Positions 1 through 7,107 of a stretch of DNA of 18,337 nucleotides are shown piece after piece (position 1 is the stretch's first letter; every line of letters starts with the position of its first letter). The DNA is from Usitatibacter sp035624355 (lineage in GTDB: Bacteria > Pseudomonadota > Gammaproteobacteria > Burkholderiales > Usitatibacteraceae): assembly GCA_035624355.1 (NCBI GenBank), contig DASPRQ010000091.1:1-18337 (forward strand). Reading direction: 5' to 3'. The notes under the pieces are model-generated. The model was given only the letters and a program-made list of their open reading frames with translations. It was not told the DNA's origin and made no database searches. A program made the position numbers and the translations under genes.

Positions 1-1
1 C

Positions 2-100
2 GGTTTCGGAGGCGGCTTCGGGGGCGGGGGATTCGGCGGCGGCGGCTTCAGCGGCGGGGGCGGGTCGTTCGACGGCGGCGGCGCCTCGGGGTCGTGGTGA
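2..100 (+). CDS. C-terminal tail of a TPM-domain protein (YgcG-like), 5' end outside the window
   Basis: Only the last 32 codons are present, ending in TGA at 98-100. They encode a glycine/phenylalanine-rich tail of repeated GGGF-type units that closes with SFDGGGASGSW. Such low-complexity Gly tails are typical of TPM-domain (TLP18.3/Psb32/YgcG) membrane proteins, after the TPM domain and a transmembrane helix. The next gene starts on an overlapping ATG (TGATG) and encodes a second TPM protein; in many proteobacteria a LemA gene followed by two TPM genes forms this cluster. The assignment therefore rests on the tail and the neighbour, because the catalytic or binding domain itself is not in the window. 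Confidence 0.6.
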   Translation, partial: GFGGGFGGGGFGGGGFSGGGGSFDGGGASGSW

Positions 101-597
101 TGGACCTGCGGCGCTTCTGGCGGCACGTGCTCATGAATCCGGTGACGGAGCGCCGGGCCTTTCCGCGATCGACGCTCGACGCGATCCAGCGCGAGATCGC
201 CGCCCTCGAGCGGACGCACCGCGGCCAGGTCCTGCTGGTGGTGGAGGCGGAGCTCACCTCGGGGCAGCTGTGGCGCGGCACCGGCTCGCGCGAGCGCGCG
301 CGCCAGGTCTTCGCGCAATACGGAGCGTGGAATACCGAGGAGAACAACGGGATCCTCATCTACCTTCTGCTCGCCGATCGGCGCGTGGAGATCGTCGCCG
401 ATCGCGGCATCGACGCGAAGGTCGGCGCGGCCGAGTGGCAGGGAGTCTGCCGCATGATGGAGCGGCATTTCCGCGACGGCCGCTACGAGGAGGGGGCCGT
501 GGCCGGCGTGCGCGCCGTCTCGGAGCTTCTCGCGCGGCATTTCCCGGCGCGCGAGGGCGGCGCGAACGAGCTTCCCGACCGTCCCGTGCTGATCTGA
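100..597 (+). CDS. TPM-domain protein (TLP18.3/Psb32 family)
   Basis: This 165-residue protein carries a TPM domain over roughly residues 15-150. The family signature is visible in the central part: GAWNTEENNGILIYLLLADR followed by VEIVADRGID, and the helical segment after it. TPM domains occur in thylakoid Psb32 and in bacterial membrane-associated proteins of unclear biochemical role; acid phosphatase activity has been reported for a plant member. There is no Gly tail and no clear transmembrane helix, unlike the upstream TPM gene, so this is the short soluble partner of the usual pair. I chose the ATG at 100, which overlaps the upstream stop as TGATG; GTG codons at 94 and 97 are in-frame alternatives. 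A hairpin terminator follows 10 bases after the stop. Confidence 0.85.
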   Translation: MDLRRFWRHVLMNPVTERRAFPRSTLDAIQREIAALERTHRGQVLLVVEAELTSGQLWRGTGSRERARQVFAQYGAWNTEENNGILIYLLLADRRVEIVADRGIDAKVGAAEWQGVCRMMERHFRDGRYEEGAVAGVRAVSELLARHFPAREGGANELPDRPVLI

Positions 598-606
598 CGG
601 GGGTCT

Positions 607-627
607 AACGCGCGTCAAGCGCGTTTT
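607..627 (+). terminator. Intrinsic terminator after the TPM genes
   Basis: The arms AACGCGC (607-613) and GCGCGTT (619-625) are perfectly complementary across a 5-base loop. The right arm runs into four T residues (624-627). The hairpin starts 9 bases after the TPM stop codon and ends 47 bases before the IclR start, so it probably ends the TPM transcript. The U tract is short. Confidence 0.55.
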
Positions 628-674
628 CCGCGCCCGGAGTAGGATATGCGCACCGTCCTCCGACCGGACTCGCG

Positions 675-1463
675 ATGGAACAGACGGTCCAGAAGGCGCT
701 CAACCTGCTCGAGGCGCTCATCCGCTCCGGCCAGCCCCGGCGGCTCACGGAGCTTGCGCGCCAGCTGGACCTCACCAAGCCCAACGTCTACCGCCTGCTT
801 TCGACGCTGACGGCCCTGGGCTACGTGAAGAAGGATCCCGTCACCACGCTGTACTCGCCCACGCTCAAGGTCTGGGAGCTGGGGTCGCTCCTCGTGCGCG
901 ACGTCGACCTCGTCGCGGTGGCCCAGCCGCACCTGCGCCGCTTGTGCGAGCAGAGCCGCGAGTCGGTGCAGCTCGCGGTGTTCGATTCCGGCTTCGGGGT
1001 CTACGTCGACAAGGTCGACAGCCCGCAGCCGCTCAAGGCGATCACGAGCATCGGCTCGCGCGTGCCCGCGTCGATCATTTCCACGGGGAAGGCGCTGCTC
1101 GCATGGCTGCCTCCCGACGCGCTCGACCAGGCGATGGCGCACCTCAAGCGCTACACGCCGCTCACCCTCATCCAGCGCAAGGACATCGAGCGCGACCTCG
1201 AGCAGACGCGGCAGCGCGGCTACGCCGTGAACCGCGGTGAGTTCCGCATGGGAGTGTGCGGCATCGCGGCGCCGGTGCGCGACCGCACGGGTGCCGTGGT
1301 CGCCGCGCTCGGGGTGTGGGGCGCCGAGAAGGCGATGCTGGGTCCCCGCCACGAGGAGCTCGCGCGCATGGTGACCGCGACGGCCCGCGATGTGTCCCGG
1401 GACCTGGGGTACGTGGAGGCGCACAACGCTTCCGCGCGCGTGGCCGCGGCGGTCGAGGCCTAG
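675..1463 (+). CDS. IclR-family transcriptional regulator
   Basis: This 262-residue protein has the full IclR architecture and length. The N-terminal winged helix-turn-helix is at about residues 3-65: VQKALNLLEAL, the LTELARQLDLTKPNVYRLL recognition region, and LGYVKKDP in the wing. The effector-binding domain occupies about residues 78-250, with VYVDKVDS, SRVPASIISTGKALLAWL and GYAVNRGEFRMGVCGIAAPV. The ligand cannot be read from sequence. The gene stands alone on this strand. Its TAG stop (1461-1463) overlaps the ccmH stop on the other strand in a shared CTAG, so the two genes converge without a terminator between them. A weak -10-like TAGGAT lies at 640-645. There is no metabolic gene beside it in the window that would identify its target. 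Confidence 0.93.
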   Translation: MEQTVQKALNLLEALIRSGQPRRLTELARQLDLTKPNVYRLLSTLTALGYVKKDPVTTLYSPTLKVWELGSLLVRDVDLVAVAQPHLRRLCEQSRESVQLAVFDSGFGVYVDKVDSPQPLKAITSIGSRVPASIISTGKALLAWLPPDALDQAMAHLKRYTPLTLIQRKDIERDLEQTRQRGYAVNRGEFRMGVCGIAAPVRDRTGAVVAALGVWGAEKAMLGPRHEELARMVTATARDVSRDLGYVEAHNASARVAAAVEA

Positions 1464-1948
1464 CGCTTCTTCTTCTTCTTCTGCGCGGGCGCGGCGTCGG
1501 AATCGAGCAGCGCGGCGATGCTCGCGCGGCTCGGATCGGACGCGGGCAAGGGGGCCGGGACCACCTGGCGCCGGCGCCGCACGACCACCACGACGGTGGC
1601 GAATCCCGCGACGAGGAGCGCGAAGGGCCCTCCCCACAGCAGGACGGTCGTCGGCTTGAGCGGCGGACGGTAGAGGACGAAGTCGCCGTAGCGGTGCACG
1701 AGGTAGGCGCGGATCTCGTCGTCGGTCTTGCCCTGCTTGATCATCGTGCGGATCTCGTTGCGCAGGTCGAGGGCGAGCGGCGCGGCCGAGTCGGCGATCG
1801 TCTGGTTCTGGCAGACGAGGCAGCGCAGCTCCTCGCCGAGGTCCTTCAGCCGCTTCTCGACCCGGGGGTCGGGGTGCGCGACCTCGTCGGCCTGGCCGAA
1901 GGCGAGCGCGCAGAAGGCGGTGAGCAGCGCAGCGAGCGCGATCCTCAT
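1460..1948 (-). CDS. ccmH: Cytochrome c maturation protein CcmH (short, CycL type)
   Basis: CcmH keeps the apocytochrome c heme-binding cysteines reduced on the periplasmic side and works with CcmG, CcmF and CcmI in heme ligation. The 162-residue protein has a signal-anchor at residues 1-20 and the family motif LRCLVCQNQTIADS, with redox cysteines C43 and C46. A three-helix region ends at HRYGDFVLYRPP, and a transmembrane segment spans about 101-124. It lacks the TPR half found in long E. coli CcmH; that half is the separate ccmI at the head of this operon. The start ATG overlaps the ccmG stop (ATGA). The protein ends in an unusual QKKKKKR tail made of five AAG codons. The gene is last in the operon and overlaps the convergent IclR gene by 4 bases. 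Confidence 0.96.
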   Translation of the reverse strand: MRIALAALLTAFCALAFGQADEVAHPDPRVEKRLKDLGEELRCLVCQNQTIADSAAPLALDLRNEIRTMIKQGKTDDEIRAYLVHRYGDFVLYRPPLKPTTVLLWGGPFALLVAGFATVVVVVRRRRQVVPAPLPASDPSRASIAALLDSDAAPAQKKKKKR

Positions 1949-2475
1949 CCGTTGAGCCTCTTCACGAGCGGCAGGATCGTCTTCTCGAGCGCCTCGGGCG
2001 TGATCGGGCCGATCTGCTTGTAGCGGATGATTCCCTGCTTGTCGATCACGAAAGTCTCGGGAACGCCGTAGACCCCGTAGTCGATCCCGACCTTGCCCTC
2101 GTCGTCGCACGCCGAGAGGAGATAGGGATTGCCGTGCCGGGAGAGCCATTGGAGGCCGTCCTCGCGCTTGTCCTTGTAGTCGAGGCCGACGATGGGCACC
2201 AGGTGGTCGCGCGACATCTCCACCAGCAGCGGGTGCTCCACCCGGCAGGAGACGCACCACGAGGACCATACGTTGAGGAGCCAGACCTTGCCGCGCATCT
2301 CCTCGGGCCCGAACGTCTGATCGCCCTCGTGCAGGCGAGCGAGCTTGAACGCCGGCGCGGGCTTGCCGATGAAGGGCGAGGGCACCTCGTGCGGGTCGCG
2401 CGTGAGGCCCACGGCGAAGAAGCCCACCAGGGCCGCGAAGACCGCGAGGGGGATGAGGTAGCGCAGCGCCTTCAT
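1945..2475 (-). CDS. ccmG: Thiol:disulfide interchange protein CcmG/DsbE
   Basis: CcmG is a membrane-anchored periplasmic thioredoxin-like protein that reduces apocytochrome c or CcmH disulfides before heme attachment. The 176-residue sequence has an N-terminal anchor (residues 4-24), the conserved PSPFIGKPAPAFKL entry strand, the active site WCVSC at 73-77 (C74, C77) and the cis-proline loop GVYGVPETF with P139. Most homologues have WCxxC with WCVPC or WCPTC; VS is a tolerated variation. The acidic residue E140 next to the cis-Pro matches the CcmG type. Start and stop overlap ccmF and ccmH by ATGA junctions, which implies translational coupling. Confidence 0.96.
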   Translation of the reverse strand: MKALRYLIPLAVFAALVGFFAVGLTRDPHEVPSPFIGKPAPAFKLARLHEGDQTFGPEEMRGKVWLLNVWSSWCVSCRVEHPLLVEMSRDHLVPIVGLDYKDKREDGLQWLSRHGNPYLLSACDDEGKVGIDYGVYGVPETFVIDKQGIIRYKQIGPITPEALEKTILPLVKRLNG

Positions 2476-4457
2476 GGCGTGAGCGCCTGCGCGAGCGCGC
2501 CCTTCGGGACGGCGGCGGCGCGGCGCAAGCGGTAGCGGCGGTCGGAGAGCGCGAGGAGGCCGCCCAGGGCCATCATCATGCAGCCGCCCCAGATCCAGTC
2601 CACGAACGGCTTGTGGTAGACGCGCACGCCCCAGGCGTCGCCCTGCACGGGCTCGCCGAGGGAGACGTACAGGTCGCGCACGAAGCCGGTGTCGATGGCC
2701 GCCTCCGTCATCGTCTGCTGGGCGACCGGGTAGTCGCGCTTCTGGGGATAGAGCCTGCGCACGATGGCCGCGGAGCCGACGCGGCGCACGTCGAACTCGG
2801 CCTGCACGGCGGTGTAGTTCGGCCCCGGCACCTGCTTCGTGCCGACGAACTCGAAGTCGTAGCCGCCCACCTGCGTGTGGTCGCCCGGCGCCATGCGCAG
2901 GTCGCGCTCCGTCTCGTAGCCCTTCACGATCGTGACCCCGAAGATGAACACGGCGACTCCCAGGTGCGCGAACGTCATTCCGTACCAGGACAGCGACTGC
3001 GCGCGCAGCTTCCCGCCGAGCGTCGGCTGGGGCGAGGTGCGCAGGCGCTGCACCACGTGCGCCGCGGTGGCCGTCACCACCCAGAGGCCCAGCCAGAGGC
3101 TGAAGGCGATCAGGGCCGACCAGCGCCCGAGCACGAAGGGCAGGACGAGGGCCGCGGCGACCGCCACGCCCAGGGCCCAGCGCAGCCGCACCCACAGGTC
3201 CGGCAGGCGCGCGCGCTTCCAGCTCGCGACCGGCCCGACGGCCATCAGGAAGACGGCCGGCGCCATGATCGGGTAGAAGACGGCGTCGAAGTAGGGCGGG
3301 CCCACGGAGATCTTGCCGAGGTTCAGGGCGTCGAGGAAGAGCGGGTAGAGCGTGCCGAGCAGCACCGCGGCGAGGGCCACGATGAGCAGCACGTTGTTGG
3401 CGAGCAGCATCGACTCGCGCGAGACCGGCTCGAAGCCGCCGCCGAGGCCCACGCGCGGCGCCCGCCACGCGAACAGACCCAGGGAGCCGCCCACCACCAC
3501 CACGAGGAAGAGCAGGATGTAGATCCCGCGCCGCGGGTCGGTGGCGAACGCGTGCACCGAGGTGAGCACGCCGGAGCGCACGAGGAAGGTCCCCACCAGC
3601 GACAGCGAGAAGGCGACGATCGCGAGCAGCACGGTCCAGCTGCGGAACGTGCCGCGCTTCTCGGTCACCGCGAGCGAGTGGATGAGGGCGGTGCCCGCGA
3701 GCCAGGGCATGAAGGACGCGTTCTCGACCGGGTCCCAGAACCACCAGCCGCCCCAGCCCAGCACGTAGTACGACCAGGCGCTGCCCATCATGATGCCGAT
3801 GGTGAGGAAGGACCACGCCGCGGTCGTCCACGGGCGCGACCAGCGCGCCCAGGCCGCGTCGAGCCGGCCCTCGAGCAGCGCGGTGATCGCGAAGGCGAAG
3901 GCGACCGAGAAGCCCACGTATCCCATGTAGAGCATCGGCGGATGGACCACCATGCCCGGGTCCTGCAGGAGCGGGTTCAGGTCGCGCCCTTCCTCGGCGG
4001 CGGGGATCAGCCGCTGGAAGGGGTCCGAGGTGAGCAGGATGAACAGCAGGAAGCCCGCGCTCACGAGGCCCATCACGCCCAGCACGCGCGAGAGCATGCG
4101 CTCGGGCAGGTGGCGGCTGAAGATCGACACCGCGAAGGTCCAGGCGCCGAGCATGAAGGCCCAGAGCAGCATCGAGCCCTCGTGGGAGCCCCAGGTGGCC
4201 GCGAACCGGTAGCGCAGCGGCAGCTTCGAGTTGGAATGCTCCACCACGTTCGCCACCGAGAAGTCGCTCGTGACGAAGGAGTAGGCCAGCGCCGCGAAGG
4301 CGGCCGCCACGAAGAGGAACTGCCCGACGGCGATGGAGCGCGATGTGCCCATGAGCGCCCTGCGCCCCGTGGCCGCCCCGGTGAACGAGAGCGCCGCCTG
4401 CGCCACGGCGAGCGCGAAGGCGACGACGAGTGCGAAATGTCCGAGCTCGGGAATCAT
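2472..4457 (-). CDS. ccmF: Heme lyase subunit CcmF
   Basis: CcmF is the large integral membrane protein that receives heme from holo-CcmE and attaches it to apocytochrome c together with CcmH and CcmI. The 661-residue length matches the family. The tryptophan-rich WWD signature GWGGWWFWDPVENASF lies at 234-249. Heme-coordinating histidines appear at the expected places: H172 (VHPPMLYMGY) and H302 (SVHAFA) on the periplasmic side, and H260 (ALIHSLAVTEKRG) and H498 (GMTFAHLGVA) in the membrane; E. coli counterparts are H173, H303, H261 and H491. About a dozen or more hydrophobic segments are visible. A good Shine-Dalgarno sequence (AGGGGAGG) lies within the end of ccmE, with a 1-base gap to the ccmE stop, and the stop overlaps ccmG. 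Confidence 0.97.
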   Translation of the reverse strand: MIPELGHFALVVAFALAVAQAALSFTGAATGRRALMGTSRSIAVGQFLFVAAAFAALAYSFVTSDFSVANVVEHSNSKLPLRYRFAATWGSHEGSMLLWAFMLGAWTFAVSIFSRHLPERMLSRVLGVMGLVSAGFLLFILLTSDPFQRLIPAAEEGRDLNPLLQDPGMVVHPPMLYMGYVGFSVAFAFAITALLEGRLDAAWARWSRPWTTAAWSFLTIGIMMGSAWSYYVLGWGGWWFWDPVENASFMPWLAGTALIHSLAVTEKRGTFRSWTVLLAIVAFSLSLVGTFLVRSGVLTSVHAFATDPRRGIYILLFLVVVVGGSLGLFAWRAPRVGLGGGFEPVSRESMLLANNVLLIVALAAVLLGTLYPLFLDALNLGKISVGPPYFDAVFYPIMAPAVFLMAVGPVASWKRARLPDLWVRLRWALGVAVAAALVLPFVLGRWSALIAFSLWLGLWVVTATAAHVVQRLRTSPQPTLGGKLRAQSLSWYGMTFAHLGVAVFIFGVTIVKGYETERDLRMAPGDHTQVGGYDFEFVGTKQVPGPNYTAVQAEFDVRRVGSAAIVRRLYPQKRDYPVAQQTMTEAAIDTGFVRDLYVSLGEPVQGDAWGVRVYHKPFVDWIWGGCMMMALGGLLALSDRRYRLRRAAAVPKGALAQALTP

Positions 4458-4458
4458 G

Positions 4459-4920
4459 TCACCTCCCCTGTCCCGCGAAGGCGGCCGGGTTGATCGGGTG
4501 GCCCGCCTTGGCGAGGGCCTCGGCGGCCTCCGGCGGCATGTAGTTCTCGTCGTGCTTCGCGAGCACCTGGCTCGCGTGGAAGACGCCGTCCGGGCCGAGG
4601 CGCCCCTCGGCGACCACGCCCTTGCCCTCGCGGAAGAGGTCCGGAAGGATCCCGGAGTAGACCACGGGAATGGTCTTCGCGGTGTCCGTCACGCGGAAGC
4701 GGACGGTGAGGGCGTCCCTCTCGTGCACCACGCTGCCCGCCTCGACGAGGCCCCCGATGCGGAAGGCGCGGCCCTCGGGCGCCTCGTGGGAGGCGACCTG
4801 GCTCGGCGTGAAGAAGAACACGAGGTTCGATCGGAACGCGTTGAGCACCAGGGTGGCGGCCACGCCGAGCGCGGCGAGCCCCCCCACGATCCACAACGCG
4901 CGTCTAGTCCTGGGCTTCAA
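4459..4920 (-). CDS. ccmE: Periplasmic heme chaperone CcmE
   Basis: CcmE binds heme covalently through a histidine and carries it from CcmABCD to CcmF. The 153-residue protein has an N-terminal membrane anchor (residues 8-27), the OB-fold core with RIGGLVEAGSV and YSGILPDLFREG, and the heme-binding motif LAKHDENYMPPE with H123. The start is a TTG at 4918-4920. It is supported by the family-like N-terminus MKPRTRRALWIVGG and a strong Shine-Dalgarno sequence (GGAGGAGGAAAG) just upstream. No ATG is available at this end. This start places the first 17 bases inside the end of ccmD. The C-terminal tail after the HDENY motif is short and flexible, as is usual. Confidence 0.95.
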   Translation of the reverse strand: MKPRTRRALWIVGGLAALGVAATLVLNAFRSNLVFFFTPSQVASHEAPEGRAFRIGGLVEAGSVVHERDALTVRFRVTDTAKTIPVVYSGILPDLFREGKGVVAEGRLGPDGVFHASQVLAKHDENYMPPEAAEALAKAGHPINPAAFAGQGR

Positions 4921-5047
4921 GGTCTCTTTCCTCCTCCACGCGCCGCAGCGAGCGCGCGCGCCGCAGGCGCAGCGCGACGATCTCCACCGCCAGCGCGAGC
5001 GCGGTCATTCCGTAGGACATCCAGATGTAGAACTCGTGCGGCCTCAT
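4904..5047 (-). CDS. ccmD: Small membrane protein CcmD
   Basis: CcmD is a short membrane polypeptide that helps release holo-CcmE from the CcmABC complex. This 47-residue ORF has the expected form: a short N-terminus (MRPHEFYIWMSYGM), one transmembrane helix at about residues 12-28, then a basic and charged cytoplasmic tail (RLRRARSLRRVEEERDLE). Its position between ccmC and ccmE is the normal one. The ATG overlaps the ccmC stop (ATGA), and the 3' end overlaps the ccmE start by 17 bases. The family is weakly conserved in sequence, so the call depends on size, topology and position. Confidence 0.9.
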   Translation of the reverse strand: MRPHEFYIWMSYGMTALALAVEIVALRLRRARSLRRVEEERDLEAQD

Positions 5048-5772
5048 GTGGCGAGGGCCCTCACCCAGTGGGTCCGCCGCTCCCGGTCGAGGATGACGGC
5101 GCGCACGCGCGTGAGCGAGGCCCCGATCGAGTACATCCAGAACGAGAGCGCCATCAGCAGCATGCCCCAGAGCATCTGGATCTGCATGGTCGAGCCCGTG
5201 AGCTTCACGCTCGCGCCCTGGTGCAGCGTGTTCCACCACACGACGGAGAAGTAGATGATCGGCAGGTTCACCAGCCCGATCAGCGCGAGGAGCGCCGCCG
5301 CGCGGTCGCCGCGGCGCGGGTCCTCGAAGGCGTTGGCGAGCGCGATGAACCCGAAGTAGAGGAAGAGGAGCACGAGCTCCGAAGTGATGCGCGCGTCCCA
5401 CACCCAGTAGGTCCCCCACGTCGGCCGCCCCCAGAACGACCCCGTCCAGAGCGCGACGAAGGTGAACATCGCGCCGGTGGGCGCGAGCGCGCGGGCCATC
5501 ATGGCGGCGAGCCGCGTGTTGAACGTGAGCGAGACGCCGCCGTAGCACGCCATCACGAAGTAGATGAACATCGACATCCACGAGGCCGGCACGTGGATGA
5601 AGATGATGCGGTAGACCTCGCCCTGCTGCGCGTCGGTCGGCGCGAGCACCAGCCCCACGTACAGGCCGGCCGCTCCGAAGAGCGCGGCGAGCACGAAGAA
5701 CCAGGGCGCCATCCATCCGGCGAGCCGGTAGAAGGTCGAGGGCGAGGCGAAGTAGAACCAAGGGATCTTCAT
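5044..5772 (-). CDS. ccmC: Heme-handling membrane protein CcmC
   Basis: CcmC presents heme to CcmE for covalent attachment at the periplasmic face. The 242-residue protein has six predicted membrane segments. The WWD signature WGTYWVWDARITSELVL begins at residue 119. Periplasmic histidines H60 (IIFIHVPASW) and H184 (WWNTLHQGAS) sit at the same positions as the heme ligands of E. coli CcmC. All key residues are present, so it should be functional. It starts with ATG 4 bases after the ccmB stop and overlaps ccmD by an ATGA junction. Confidence 0.97.
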   Translation of the reverse strand: MKIPWFYFASPSTFYRLAGWMAPWFFVLAALFGAAGLYVGLVLAPTDAQQGEVYRIIFIHVPASWMSMFIYFVMACYGGVSLTFNTRLAAMMARALAPTGAMFTFVALWTGSFWGRPTWGTYWVWDARITSELVLLFLYFGFIALANAFEDPRRGDRAAALLALIGLVNLPIIYFSVVWWNTLHQGASVKLTGSTMQIQMLWGMLLMALSFWMYSIGASLTRVRAVILDRERRTHWVRALAT

Positions 5773-5776
5773 CGTC

Positions 5777-6493
5777 TCAGTCGAGCGCGATGCGCACCGC
5801 GGCGCAGACGGCGGGCGGCAGCGCCATCGCCGCGACGATGAGGCCGGCGCCGAGGATGGAGAGGTGCGGGGCGGCCGAAAGGCCGGAGGCCTGCGCCTCG
5901 GCCGCTCCCGCCCCGAAGACGAGCACCGGGATGAAGAGCGGGAGGGCGAGCAGCGCGAGCAGCATCCCGCCGCCGCGCGCGCCGAGCGTGAGCGCCGTGC
6001 ACGCCGCGCCGAGCAGCGACAGCACGGGCGTGCCCAGGGCGAGGGCGGCGGCGAGCGCGAGCAGCGTGTCGCCGGCGAGGTCGTACTGCAGGCCGAGCAG
6101 CGGCGAGAGCAGCGTGAGGGGCAGCCCGCTCGCGGACCAGTGCGCGGCGATCTTGCCCGCGACCCACCCCGGCATCGGCTGCGGCGACAGCGACATCTGC
6201 TCGAGGGACCCGTCCGCGTAGTCCGAGGCGAACATCGCGGGCAGCGAGAGGAACGCGGAGAGCAGGGCGCACACCCAGATCACTCCGGGGCCGATGCGCT
6301 GCAGAAGCTGGGGCTCGGCGCCCACGCCGAGGGGGAAGAGGGAGGCGACCAGCACGAAGAACGCCACCACCAGCATGGTCTCGCCGGGATGGCGGATCGC
6401 GAGCCTCATGTCGCGGGCGAACGCCCAGGAGAAGGCGGCGGAGAACGAGCCGCCCGAGTCGGGGGCCGGAAGGCGCGCGGCGATCACGTTCAC
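5777..6493 (-). CDS. ccmB: ABC transporter permease CcmB
   Basis: CcmB is the membrane subunit of the CcmAB transporter. ATP hydrolysis by this complex drives release of holo-CcmE from CcmC rather than simple heme export. The 238-residue protein shows the family features: ARDMRLAIRHPGE near the N-terminus, a stretch like FASDYADGSLEQMSLSPQP in the first cytoplasmic loop, and six hydrophobic segments. The start is a GTG at 6491-6493 that overlaps the ccmA stop as GTGA, matching the other coupled junctions. About 15 extra residues precede the usual family start, and no better ATG exists until Met29 (MRLAIRHP), which would cut into the conserved region. Confidence 0.94.
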   Translation of the reverse strand: MNVIAARLPAPDSGGSFSAAFSWAFARDMRLAIRHPGETMLVVAFFVLVASLFPLGVGAEPQLLQRIGPGVIWVCALLSAFLSLPAMFASDYADGSLEQMSLSPQPMPGWVAGKIAAHWSASGLPLTLLSPLLGLQYDLAGDTLLALAAALALGTPVLSLLGAACTALTLGARGGGMLLALLALPLFIPVLVFGAGAAEAQASGLSAAPHLSILGAGLIVAAMALPPAVCAAVRIALD

Positions 6494-7107
6494 GCCCCGA
6501 TCCTCAGCTCGCGCGCCGGCGCGGGCGCGAGGTCGTCGTGCGTCGCGAGGATCGCGAGGCCCCCGGTAGCGAGGTGGCGCTCGAGCAGGCGGGTGAACAG
6601 CCCCTCACCTTCGTCGTCGAGCGCGGTGAGCGGCTCGTCGAGCGCCCAGAGCGCGGCGGGGTCGAGGATGAGGCGGGCGAGGCCGATGCGCCGGCGCTGT
6701 CCCGCGGACAGGCGCCGGGCGGGCAGGTGCCGGCGCCGCTCGAGGCCCACGTCGGCGAGCGCGGCGCGCACGGCCCCGTCGGGCACCGCGACCGCGCGCA
6801 GCGCGAGCGCGCTCCGCACGTTCTCCTCGGCGCTCAGGTCGTCCTTGATGCCGGGCTGGTGGCCCGCGTAGAGGAGGCTCGCGTGGAACCGGGCGTCCCC
6901 GCGCGCTGCGGCACCGTCCCAGAGGACCTCGCCGCGGTCGGCGCGCGTGAGCCCGGCCACGCAACGCAGGAGCGTCGTCTTGCCGCTGCCGTTGGGGCCG
7001 CGCACCGCGAGCCATTCGCCGCTCGCCACCTCGAAGGAGACGTCGCGGAAGAGGGTGGAGGGACCGCGGCTCGCCGCGAGCCCCGCGACCGTCAGGCGCG
7101 CGGTCAT
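6490..7107 (-). CDS. ccmA: ABC transporter ATP-binding protein CcmA
   Basis: CcmA is the ATPase of the CcmABCD complex. The 205-residue length is typical. Visible motifs are Walker A GPNGSGKT (37-44), the signature LSAGQRRR (133-140), Walker B LWALDEPLTALDD (153-165) and the H-loop ILATHDD with H190. These are intact, so the ATPase should be active. The ATG overlaps the ccmI stop (ATGA), and the stop overlaps the GTG start of ccmB. Confidence 0.97.
   Translation of the reverse strand: MTARLTVAGLAASRGPSTLFRDVSFEVASGEWLAVRGPNGSGKTTLLRCVAGLTRADRGEVLWDGAAARGDARFHASLLYAGHQPGIKDDLSAEENVRSALALRAVAVPDGAVRAALADVGLERRRHLPARRLSAGQRRRIGLARLILDPAALWALDEPLTALDDEGEGLFTRLLERHLATGGLAILATHDDLAPAPARELRIGA

Noticed and set aside
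1..100. Short G-rich direct repeats at the left edge as a DNA repeat or CRISPR-like array
   Set aside because: They are codons of the Gly/Phe-rich tail of the TPM protein, with no spacers.
655..669. GTCC-N7-GGAC dyad before the IclR start as an autoregulatory operator
   Set aside because: The four-base arms are too short to stand out in GC-rich DNA; the position is suitable but support is lacking.
2613..4493. Long open frames opposite ccmF, and similar long frames opposite most genes here
   Set aside because: They are His/Arg/Glu/Gly-rich translations typical of the antisense of GC-rich genes, while the opposite strand encodes clear protein families.
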